NCBI GenBank assembly: GCA_030824095.1
Contig: JAVBYK010000081.1
Span: 1 to 9,890, forward strand
Source: a bacterium
Lineage (GTDB): Bacteria > Pseudomonadota > Gammaproteobacteria > Burkholderiales > Burkholderiaceae_C
Reading direction: 5' to 3'
DNA length: 9,890 nt
Under the pieces are notes generated by a model. It was not told where the DNA came from, did not search any database, and saw only the letters and a program-made list of their open reading frames with translations. A program made the position numbers and the translations under genes. Positions 1 to 5,891 of the stretch are shown piece by piece. Each line of letters opens with the position of its first letter. Positions within the stretch are counted from its first letter, which is position 1.

Positions 1-710
1 TCGATCAGGTCATCCAACCCCAGTTGTCGTTCCACTGGCGCATTGGTGAGCAATTGGCGAATGGGTGCGCCAATGGAATCGGCCGTCAGATCGTCTCCAT
101 AAATCTGCCGGTAGATGCGGCCCTCAGCATCCAATAACGTCGCTTGCAGTATGTGGTCGAAGCCGGCTGGATTGGACAGGTAGCTAAACCCGAATTCGCG
201 TGTCAGCCGTTCAACAATGGATGTATGGGGGCTCAGGAACTCCCAGTTTGGAACGTCAATGCGGTACTGACGGGCAAAGGCCTTGAGTGACTGGGGAGAG
301 TCTGCCGGCTGGTTGAATCCGATGCTGACAATATTGAATTGATCGGTGCCAAAGAAGTCCCTCCCCGCCTCGACTGCGCTCTGCAAAGAGCGTGTCGTGA
401 GGGGACAAACCTGAAAGCAACCCGTGTAGATAAAGCTCACCAGCAACGGCTTGCCCCGGTATTGGGAGAGCCGCACAGGCCGACCCTCGCGGTCCTGAAA
501 CGTGTAGTCACTTGGAATGGTTCCAATGACGGACTGACTCACGCGCAGTGCGGTCTTTTGATCCAAAGCCACCGGGGTGGCACTGTCACTGGACTGCGCA
601 AGGCAATGCGATGCACTGGAAACCAGCAGAACAACGCCTGCCAGAAGCTGGAGCAAACCAGTTGCCCCAATCTTCACGACGGAGCGGGATTTGGAAAGCA
701 AGACACTCAT
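1..710 (-). CDS. SCO1/SenC family copper chaperone, partial (3' end beyond left edge)
   Basis: This is a periplasmic, membrane-anchored thioredoxin-fold protein that delivers copper to the CuA or CuB site of heme-copper oxidases and related reductases. An N-terminal hydrophobic segment (about residues 14-33) followed by AQSS looks like a signal anchor or cleaved signal. The copper-binding pair is Cys98 and Cys102 in the motif CFQVCP, and the conserved distal ligand is His186 in the segment GFDH. The chosen ATG lies 22 bases after the cyoE stop, with only a weak ribosome binding site, so it is probably translated as the last visible gene of the operon. The frame is open to base 1, leaving about 236 residues visible. 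SenC genes accompany norSY in ammonia oxidisers, so the likely client is the CuA subunit II encoded upstream. The family is certain; the client is inferred from position. Confidence 0.92.
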   Translation of the reverse strand, partial: MSVLLSKSRSVVKIGATGLLQLLAGVVLLVSSASHCLAQSSDSATPVALDQKTALRVSQSVIGTIPSDYTFQDREGRPVRLSQYRGKPLLVSFIYTGCFQVCPLTTRSLQSAVEAGRDFFGTDQFNIVSIGFNQPADSPQSLKAFARQYRIDVPNWEFLSPHTSIVERLTREFGFSYLSNPAGFDHILQATLLDAEGRIYRQIYGDDLTADSIGAPIRQLLTNAPVERQLGLDDLI

Positions 711-732
711 GGTGAACCCACCCGTCACATCC

Positions 733-1638
733 TCACGCAACCAGGCTGTCAATGGTCGAAGCGACCAGCAACAAAGTCAGTTGAATCAGGGATGCGAAAA
801 AGGACGCCATGGCAGTCTTGCGCGAAGGTGCCTTGGCCAGCAACCACGCCTTGTAAACAAAGAAACCACCCCCGACCGATGCGCCAAACAAGTAGATGAC
901 TCCCGCGCCAAACCAGATGGGTAACAGGGCGGTTACCGCCAGCGCCACCGTACTCCAGAAAACAATCTTCGCGGCGCGATGAGCACCCACCACAACCGGC
1001 AGCATGGGAACACCTGCGGCGGCATACTCTGCCTGGTTGGCGATAGCCAGACTCCAGAAATGCGGCGGCGTCCACAGGAACAGCACCGCGGCGAGCAACA
1101 ACGGCAGAGGTCCGAGGGCGGGATCAACCGCCGCAGCACCCGCCAATACGGCAAAGCTGCCGGCCAGGCCGCCAACGACAATATTGAGCCAACTGCGCCG
1201 CTTCAACCACACGGTGTAAACGATCGCATAGAAGAAGGCACCCAGAAACACAAATACGGCAGATACCGGGTTCACCACCCAGGCCGCAATCACCACAGAG
1301 GACACCAGCATTGCCGCCATGACAACCAGCCAGGCGGGCGAACTGGAAACCGTGCCAGTCACGAACGCGCGGTTGCGTGTGCGGGCCATCAGATGGTCCG
1401 TATTGCGCTCGTAATATTGGTTGAACGCACCCGCACTGGCCGATGACAGCAGAACCGTCAGCGCCATGACTACCAGCTTTTCCCATCCGATGGAAGGGCC
1501 TGGCGTGACCACCAGCCCCACCAGGGCCGTGATCATGATCATGAACCCAATGCGAAGCTTGAATAGTCCGAGAACGTTGCGAGTCATGCGGGACAGGGCA
1601 ATCGCACCAGACGGTTTGCTATTGAGCATCTCGTTCAT
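733..1638 (-). CDS. cyoE: Protoheme IX farnesyltransferase (heme o synthase)
   Basis: This UbiA-superfamily integral membrane prenyltransferase attaches a farnesyl group to heme b to make heme o, which can be converted to heme a. It is 301 residues with about eight to nine hydrophobic segments. The first prenyl-diphosphate site is N73-QYY-E77-RNT-D81 followed by HLMARTRNR. Later hallmarks are YTVWLKR, NIVVGG, TPPHFW and AGVPMLPVVVG. Two details differ from the usual family: the first acidic position is Glu rather than Asp, and the segment usually reading G-A-x-P-P after the second motif reads GSFAVLAG. The ATG at 1638 is chosen; a TTG one codon earlier has slightly better spacing from AAGGAAG, and another ATG lies at 1629. 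It follows subunit I by 76 bases across a strong hairpin. It presumably supplies heme o or a precursor to this operon's enzyme. Confidence 0.93.
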   Translation of the reverse strand: MNEMLNSKPSGAIALSRMTRNVLGLFKLRIGFMIMITALVGLVVTPGPSIGWEKLVVMALTVLLSSASAGAFNQYYERNTDHLMARTRNRAFVTGTVSSSPAWLVVMAAMLVSSVVIAAWVVNPVSAVFVFLGAFFYAIVYTVWLKRRSWLNIVVGGLAGSFAVLAGAAAVDPALGPLPLLLAAVLFLWTPPHFWSLAIANQAEYAAAGVPMLPVVVGAHRAAKIVFWSTVALAVTALLPIWFGAGVIYLFGASVGGGFFVYKAWLLAKAPSRKTAMASFFASLIQLTLLLVASTIDSLVA

Positions 1639-1675
1639 CAATTTAGTCTTCCTTGCAAATCCGGGAGGTGGAATG

Positions 1676-1705
1676 ACGGTACGCGGGCCAGAGCCCGCGT
1701 ACCGT
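1676..1705 (-). promoter_or_regulatory. Perfect 13-bp stem-loop between subunit I gene and cyoE
   Basis: ACGGTACGCGGGC and its exact reverse complement flank a four-base loop, giving a very stable, GC-rich hairpin 9 bases after the subunit I stop and 37 bases before the cyoE start. On the minus transcript no run of U follows it, so it is not a textbook intrinsic terminator. It may act as a partial attenuator, an RNase-processing site or a 3'-end stabiliser that makes structural subunit mRNA more abundant than cyoE-sco mRNA. The structure is seen directly; the role is inferred. Confidence 0.75.
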
Positions 1706-1714
1706 GTTACCGAG

Positions 1715-3412
1715 TTAGCTCAAACCCCACACCTGTGACAGGTACTTCCAGTTAATGAAGTAGTACAGGACAAAGGACACCAGGAACACCATCGCAAGTA
1801 CAAAAGTACCTGGAGCGGCAAATCCTGCAGAACCATAGGATTGGGCAGCGGCTGTTGGTGCGGTTGGCGGAATGGGTGTGAAGTTGGCACTGATCGTTCC
1901 CGAGCTCAGCTTCTTGCCCCACAGCAGCGAACCAACGGTGATGTAGATGTAGATGGCACCACCCAGGATTGCCGCGATACCAGCAATGCCGACCAGCCCC
2001 ATCAACAGGTAGGCCGCGCCGGGCCACTCATACGCCATGGCCGATCCGTTGAAGGCCATATCCCAGTGGCGGCGCGAGACGCCCAGGGTACCGGCACCCA
2101 TCATCACCAGACAGAAGAAGTACATGGAGAAACCAAACAGGTAGGGCTGAATCTTGGCCAGACCAGGATTGATCATTTCACGACGGAACAGCACGGGGAT
2201 CAGGAAGTACGTCAATGCCATGAAGGACAGTGTGGTACCCACCACCACCGTGGCGTGGAAGTGACCAGGAACATAGATCGTGTTGTGGATGATCATGTTC
2301 AGCTGTTCAGTACCCATCATCACGCCGGAGATGCCGCCGAGGAAACCAAAGCCGATGATGGAGATGAATACACCAGACCAGACCGGATTGCTCCATGGTG
2401 CCTTGCGCAGCCACTCGAACAGACCGTTGTTGTAGCCCTTGGCACGTTGAGCTACTTCAATGGCACCGGGAATCGTCAGACCGTGGATCATGGAGGCCAG
2501 AACCGCGAAGTACATGAAGTAGCTGGTGTTGACCACTTTCCAGGCAGTACTCACGCCGGGGTCAGCCAACAAGTGGTGCGCGCTGGCGAGTTGCAGGAAC
2601 AGGATGTACAGCAGGAAAGCGCCACGGCTTACGCGCTCGGACATGGGCTTTGCACCGAAGGCGATGGCCGCCACGGCATACCAGATGGAAATGTGCGCAG
2701 CAACGTTGATTTGCTGGGACGAGTGACCAAATGCCCACCAGATGGTGCGGTAAATGAGCGGATCCACATAGCTGATGACTCCAACCGACAGAAGGAAGGT
2801 TGGAATCAGGATGATGGCGCCGGAAGCAATCGTGAAGACGGCAATGATGGCAGCCACAATCGCACCAAAAGTCACCAGTGGCACGGAGCCCTGGTAGGTC
2901 TTTTCACGCTTGGCGATGACCAGTGTGCCAAAGAAGACGAAGCATCCAATCAAGGCGCCCACAGCGAACAGGATCAGGCCCAGGTAGAACGTGGGCGCTG
3001 CCATCATGGGAACATAGGACGTCATCATGACGCTGGAGCTGCCTTGAAAGACTGCCACGTTGTTCATGACGGCACCGATCAGCATCAACGCAAAAGCAGC
3101 CCAGGCGACTTTCGGTGTAGCGATGCGACAGCGTAGTAGCGTCGATGAGCAGAAGTACAGGACTGCCATCTCGAAAAAGATGATCCAGAAGATCAGCATG
3201 TCGATTCCATGCGCGGTCAGCACCATGTAGAACGTGTCGGCAGCCAGCCAGTGAACGGTGGGCCAGCGCGTCAAAACCACGCCAATTGCCAGGATACCGC
3301 CGACCAGCAAGGCCACAACGGCCGTGACGGCGTTCACAATCATCAGCTTTTCAGCCTGAGACTCAAATTGAAGCCCGGAACGTGGGCAGGTACGGTAAGT
3401 TGTCATTGTCAT
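1715..3412 (-). CDS. Heme-copper oxidase superfamily subunit I, B-type; probable sNOR-like nitric oxide reductase catalytic subunit (NorY-like)
   Basis: This 565-residue polytopic membrane protein carries the low-spin heme and the heme/metal active site. Ligands visible are His68 (VLTAHG) and His386 for the low-spin heme, His384 for the active-site heme (GHFH), and His230, His279 and His280 for the CuB-type metal. Their spacing matches the ba3 (B-type) oxidases closely. The active-site tyrosine four residues after the first metal histidine is replaced: the sequence is GHSSQQ, so Gln234 stands where oxygen-reducing enzymes have Tyr. Loss of this Tyr is typical of nitric oxide reducing members, and with a CuA subunit II and SenC it suggests the sNOR group. 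The ATG at 3412 is preferred over GTG at 3421 because AAGGTGG lies five bases before it. Automated annotation may well call it cytochrome c oxidase subunit I. Superfamily is certain; NO reduction is inferred. Confidence 0.9.
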   Translation of the reverse strand: MTMTTYRTCPRSGLQFESQAEKLMIVNAVTAVVALLVGGILAIGVVLTRWPTVHWLAADTFYMVLTAHGIDMLIFWIIFFEMAVLYFCSSTLLRCRIATPKVAWAAFALMLIGAVMNNVAVFQGSSSVMMTSYVPMMAAPTFYLGLILFAVGALIGCFVFFGTLVIAKREKTYQGSVPLVTFGAIVAAIIAVFTIASGAIILIPTFLLSVGVISYVDPLIYRTIWWAFGHSSQQINVAAHISIWYAVAAIAFGAKPMSERVSRGAFLLYILFLQLASAHHLLADPGVSTAWKVVNTSYFMYFAVLASMIHGLTIPGAIEVAQRAKGYNNGLFEWLRKAPWSNPVWSGVFISIIGFGFLGGISGVMMGTEQLNMIIHNTIYVPGHFHATVVVGTTLSFMALTYFLIPVLFRREMINPGLAKIQPYLFGFSMYFFCLVMMGAGTLGVSRRHWDMAFNGSAMAYEWPGAAYLLMGLVGIAGIAAILGGAIYIYITVGSLLWGKKLSSGTISANFTPIPPTAPTAAAQSYGSAGFAAPGTFVLAMVFLVSFVLYYFINWKYLSQVWGLS

Positions 3413-3417
3413 CTGCG

Positions 3418-3424
3418 CCACCTT
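3418..3424 (-). promoter_or_regulatory. Ribosome binding site fixing the subunit I start
   Basis: AAGGTGG overlaps the end of the subunit II stop codon and lies five bases before ATG at 3412. It covers the alternative GTG at 3421, which argues against that longer start. The overlap suggests translational coupling of subunits II and I. Confidence 0.7.
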
Positions 3425-3962
3425 ATTTCACGTAAATGCGACTCACCATCGTGTGATGGTTAATTCCGCAGAACTCGTTGCAAACGACCGAATAGGTACC
3501 CGACTTATTCGGTGTAACCTTCACCACGTGCTCGTACCCAGGCACAACCTGGATGTTGATGTTGACGGGCTGCAGTGAGAAGCCATGGTTGTAGTCCATG
3601 GAAGTCAGGTGCAAGCGGTAGGTCTTGTCCTTCTCCAATTCAAGAATCGGCCAGAAGTTCCACAGTCGGGCGATCAGGTACACATCCTCACCTGCGGGCG
3701 GTGCCACTACGGGGATGTTGTCGGCGGTCTCGGTACGAACGGTGTATTTATCAACCATCGCCTGGGTCTTCTTGGAGAAGAGCTCCGGCGTGGTCTTGTA
3801 GGTCTCGGTGGACAGATTCTGCGATCCATAGATGTGCCAACCAATCATCATGGCGAACATCGTCAGACACCAGATCAGTGCGATGGCAATCCACGTGCCT
3901 TCGACACGGTCCAGTGGATGCTTCCACCACAGTCGCTCTGCGGGAGGCAGTATTGCGCTCAT
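3423..3962 (-). CDS. CuA-containing subunit II of heme-copper enzyme (CoxB/NorS-like)
   Basis: This 179-residue protein accepts electrons from a periplasmic donor (cytochrome c or cupredoxin in known relatives) through a binuclear CuA centre and passes them to subunit I. It has one N-terminal membrane span at about residues 23-42 and a C-terminal cupredoxin domain in the periplasm. All CuA ligands are present: His126, Cys161, Glu163, Cys165, His169 and Met172, in the motif CNEFCGINHHTM. The 35-residue spacing from His126 to Cys161 is that of the short ba3-type subunit II, and the single helix agrees with a B-type enzyme. A strong AGGAG lies eight bases before the ATG. Its stop is 10 bases upstream of the subunit I start. 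A CuA centre rules out classical cNOR (cytochrome c subunit) and qNOR. The intact CuA site shows that the Tyr loss in subunit I is not general decay of the operon. Confidence 0.93.
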   Translation of the reverse strand: MSAILPPAERLWWKHPLDRVEGTWIAIALIWCLTMFAMMIGWHIYGSQNLSTETYKTTPELFSKKTQAMVDKYTVRTETADNIPVVAPPAGEDVYLIARLWNFWPILELEKDKTYRLHLTSMDYNHGFSLQPVNINIQVVPGYEHVVKVTPNKSGTYSVVCNEFCGINHHTMVSRIYVK

Positions 3963-3970
3963 ATGCGTTT

Positions 3971-3975
3971 CTCCT
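3971..3975 (-). promoter_or_regulatory. Strong ribosome binding site for subunit II
   Basis: AGGAG sits eight bases before the ATG at 3962 and supports that start; it is the strongest such site in the operon. Confidence 0.65.
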
Positions 3976-4013
3976 AGATTTTTGTTGGGTGTTTACGAAG
4001 AAGTCACTGCTGT

Positions 4014-4199
4014 TTACTTGGCGAGCGGGACGGTCAGAATGTCAATCACACCCCAAAGGGAATAGACGACCATGGGGATCAGCACACCAAGGAAGAGCAG
4101 CAGGAACGGGTTGTCCAGCAGCTGCTGCATCATGGGCACCGGCTCGTTGGGATCGTCAACGGCATGCGATGAGGCATTGGTGTGTTTGGTTTGCGACAT
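4014..4199 (-). CDS. Small single-span membrane protein, likely accessory subunit (subunit IIa-like)
   Basis: This 61-residue protein has a polar, His-, Asn- and Asp-containing N-terminal half and one hydrophobic span at about residues 32-56, ending in VPLAK. It is first in the operon, 51 bases before subunit II. B-type oxidases commonly carry a tiny one-helix extra subunit (CoxIIa or CbaD in Thermus), and position and architecture suggest an equivalent here; I do not recognise specific family residues. The ATG at 4199 is chosen because AAGGAT lies six bases upstream; the open frame extends to 4274, but without a good site there. An assembly factor is the main alternative. Confidence 0.75.
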   Translation of the reverse strand: MSQTKHTNASSHAVDDPNEPVPMMQQLLDNPFLLLFLGVLIPMVVYSLWGVIDILTVPLAK

Positions 4200-4205
4200 G
4201 TCGGT

Positions 4206-4211
4206 ATCCTT
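4206..4211 (-). promoter_or_regulatory. Ribosome binding site for the first operon gene
   Basis: AAGGAT lies six bases before the ATG at 4199 and decides this start over the longer open frame. Confidence 0.6.
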
Positions 4212-4281
4212 AAGTGAAATTCCATCGTCAAAACGGCGTTCGACGCCTGCCCACACTGTAGGCAGATGGTCCAAAAATTAA

Positions 4282-4297
4282 CTTAATGTGTCTTAAG
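4282..4297. promoter_or_regulatory. Second inverted repeat, operator candidate
   Basis: CTTAA-N6-TTAAG is a perfect five-base inverted repeat one base away from the larger repeat at 4299-4313. Short AT-rich repeats arise easily by chance, so support is weak and comes mainly from location. Confidence 0.3.
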
Positions 4298-4298
4298 A

Positions 4299-4313
4299 AA
4301 TCACTACGTGATT
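4299..4313. promoter_or_regulatory. Inverted repeat, operator candidate
   Basis: AATCAC-TAC-GTGATT is a perfect 6-3-6 inverted repeat about 100 bases upstream of the first operon gene. The symmetry fits a dimeric regulator. It is not an exact match to FNR/DNR, CRP or NorR consensus sites as I know them. Confidence 0.45.
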
Positions 4314-4370
4314 GCTTCGTTTTGACCAGGCCAACCTACTGCAAGTGGAAAAATCAGTTCAACGGGATAG

Positions 4371-4645
4371 ACAGTCCCAAACCCTGCTCAGCTGCGTGAA
4401 CTGCAGGAGAAGGACGCCAAGCTCAAGCGGATGTATGCCGACCTGTCCCTCATGCACCACACGATGAAGGACGTTGTTGACCGAAAGCTCCAACCCTGGC
4501 GCGTCGAACCGATGTGGGGAAGGCGCTCGTGATCGAGCACGGCAGGAGCCAGCACAGGGCCTGCGTGGCCAGTGGTGTTGACCGCTCAACATTGCGCTAT
4601 GCAACAAGCCGTCTGACGACTCCGGGACTATCCAGATCATGCTGA
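4371..4645 (+). pseudogene. IS3-family transposase remnant (OrfA end and OrfB beginning)
   Basis: The plus strand encodes a fragment typical of the C-terminal coiled coil of IS3 OrfA: LRELQEKDAKLKRMYADLSL followed by MKDVVDRKL, ending at a TGA at 4530-4532. An overlapping frame from about 4517 continues like the start of OrfB (KALVIEHGRSQHRACVASGV, then DRSTLRY) and stops at 4643-4645. The helix-turn-helix half of OrfA and the whole DDE catalytic domain of OrfB are missing, so it cannot be active. It is opposite in orientation to every intact gene here and marks an old insertion followed by deletion. I could not define terminal inverted repeats or a target duplication. The IS3 family is fairly sure; the subgroup is not. 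Confidence 0.75.
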
Positions 4646-4819
4646 TCTAAATGACCAGCCATCCAAGACACGGTTCCGGCCGGCTTGAGCCGAAAATACT
4701 AACTTCCGAGCGGTAAGGAAACCGGGTCAGGGTCATAGGGCGTTGTGCCCGAGGCTCCGGTGCAGTCTTGATCCTTGAAGGCGGAGGCGAGAGAGGTGGT
4801 AGCCAACGTTTGTCTCCTG
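4646..4819. other. Non-coding stretch between IS remnant and lipoprotein gene
   Basis: I see no gene here. A short CGGC-TTGA-GCCG hairpin followed by AAAA on the plus strand occurs just after the transposase fragment, but its stem is too short to call a terminator. No clear terminator follows the lipoprotein gene on the minus strand either. Confidence 0.5.
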
Positions 4820-5449
4820 CTATTTCAAAATCTCAACCCAGCGCTCGAAGTCAATACCGCTGGTGGGATTCCCTTTGAGGGTGGTGACGATGAATTCCTC
4901 CTCGGAAAGCTTCCAACGATTTGCTGCGCCCGTCGAGGTGAAACGTTCGTTTACCGGTGTGTGATTGGTAGTAATCAGCCACTTGATGATGACGGTGTCA
5001 TCTTTGACCTCGTGCACCAAAGAAGGATCGTAATCTCCAGACTTGGAGCGGGGTCTATCCTCCCGTTGCCACTGCAACCGGATGTCATGTGTCTTGAAGT
5101 ATTCCCGCATGATGGCTCGAATATCAATGTTCTCCAGGATGAATTCCCGCCCATCCTTGAACTTCCAGCGAACATGCAGTGGATAGTAGGCTTGGAGCAT
5201 GTTGATGCTGCCCGGCGCCCTTTCTGCACGGATGTCCAACCAAGACCGTTGTTTGGAGTACATCCCATAGTTGGACTGCGCCCGCTCCACATTCACAAAG
5301 TTCTCTTTGCTCTGAACGACACCATAGCTGTAGAACTGCGAACCTCCTGGAAAGTAATCCGCCCCCGCTGACATCGAGGGATTCGACACGCACGCACTGA
5401 GTGCAGCCAGTAGTAGCACCAGCGCAAGGCGTTGCAGGAATTTGATCAT
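4820..5449 (-). CDS. Hypothetical lipoprotein
   Basis: I do not recognise this 209-residue protein. It starts with a lipoprotein signal: a basic and hydrophobic stretch (residues 3-16) followed by the lipobox LSAC with Cys20 as the lipidation site. Val21 after the Cys is not an inner-membrane retention signal under the enterobacterial rule, so outer membrane is likelier. The rest is hydrophilic, rich in aromatic and charged residues, without further membrane spans or obvious catalytic motifs, and has a single Cys. The ATG at 5449 is chosen because it puts the signal at the N-terminus; a GTG at 5497 would add 16 non-signal-like residues. The ribosome binding site is weak. It stands alone, 370 bases from guaA on one side and 620 from the next operon on the other. 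Composition and the clear signal support a real gene; function is unknown. Confidence 0.75.
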   Translation of the reverse strand: MIKFLQRLALVLLLAALSACVSNPSMSAGADYFPGGSQFYSYGVVQSKENFVNVERAQSNYGMYSKQRSWLDIRAERAPGSINMLQAYYPLHVRWKFKDGREFILENIDIRAIMREYFKTHDIRLQWQREDRPRSKSGDYDPSLVHEVKDDTVIIKWLITTNHTPVNERFTSTGAANRWKLSEEEFIVTTLKGNPTSGIDFERWVEILK

Positions 5450-5891
5450 CTTGCTTGGACTCGTTTGACAGCGGTGTTCTGTGGCAAAGGCGTTCACTCT
5501 AGCTGCTCAGATGCGCTGCGCACATCCCATGAATGGGTGGGGTCACGTCGGCTTTTGACCACGTTATTCGGTATATGGGCCGTAGGCGTTTCTTTCTTTG
5601 AACTGACCATGTTGTGATTGCTATGAAATACATAGCTACAAAAGACCATTCCACGAGGGCTACAGACACCTTTTTCTCATAACGACTTGGCAAGGCGGTG
5701 CTGAACGGCCTTGGCAGTCTTCTCCGACCACCTTGCCGGTGTCGAGCTTGCGGTCCAAATTGGGGACGAGCCAGGCTGGACCTTGCATGAGGAAGGTTTC
5801 TCTACTTCTTCAGAGTAGCCCGAATCTGCCATTGCGCCTGAAGTGCCTCAAATTCCTGAATCGGTATGAAGCGATCCGAGAAATTACGAAT
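5450..5891. other. 442-base gap without a convincing gene, downstream of guaA
   Basis: The region should hold the promoter of the lipoprotein gene and the end of the guaA transcript, but I find no strong promoter pair and no clear intrinsic terminator. On the minus strand a frame just after the guaA stop encodes about 26 residues (SDRFIPIQEFEALQAQWQIR then ATLKK) with protein-like composition but no start codon. It may be the tail of a decayed gene or chance. A short palindrome occurs at 5620-5636. Nothing else is supported. Confidence 0.5.
5620..5636. repeat. Short palindrome GCTATG-N5-CATAGC
   Basis: GCTATG-AAATA-CATAGC is a perfect six-base inverted repeat with a five-base AT loop. From memory, similar GCTAT/ATAGC palindromes recur between genes in Comamonadaceae genomes; only one copy is visible here, so repeat status is an inference. 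Confidence 0.4.

Larger units (their letters stand above)
4200..4370 (-). promoter_or_regulatory. Leader and candidate promoter/operator region of the heme-copper operon
   Basis: This segment must contain the promoter of the operon if it starts at 4199. It is notably AT-rich at 4270-4303 compared with its surroundings. Two inverted repeats stand side by side: CTTAA-N6-TTAAG at 4282-4297 and AATCAC-TAC-GTGATT at 4299-4313. They are candidate operator sites. I see no convincing -35/-10 pair, no sigma-54 element and no exact FNR/DNR box (TTGAT-N4-ATCAA). Confidence 0.5.

Noticed and set aside
1841..3136. Long plus-strand open frame of about 430 codons opposite subunit I
   Set aside because: It is antisense to a clear heme-copper subunit I; its translation is rich in Gln, His, Asp and Gly, as expected for the complement of a membrane protein gene, and shows no motif.
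3423..3962. Classical cNOR (NorC) subunit
   Set aside because: No CxxCH heme c motif; instead a complete CuA ligand set is present.
4211..4234. TTGACG followed 17 bases later by GATACC on the minus strand as operon promoter
   Set aside because: The -10 match is poor and it overlaps the ribosome binding site, so transcription would start at or after the start codon.
4282..4313. FNR/DNR box or sigma-54 promoter for the NOR-like operon
   Set aside because: No TTGAT-N4-ATCAA and no GG-N10-GC with the expected flanks were found; only unassigned inverted repeats.
4359..4640. Minus-strand open frame opposite the IS3 remnant
   Set aside because: The plus strand carries a clear OrfA/OrfB-like sequence, so this is its shadow.
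5499..5693. Minus-strand 64-codon open frame upstream of the lipoprotein gene
   Set aside because: It includes the GCTATG palindrome, lacks a clear ribosome binding site and reads like non-coding translation.
5660..5788. Minus-strand 42-codon open frame starting MQGPAWLV
   Set aside because: No ribosome binding site, no recognisable family and no operon context; not separable from chance.
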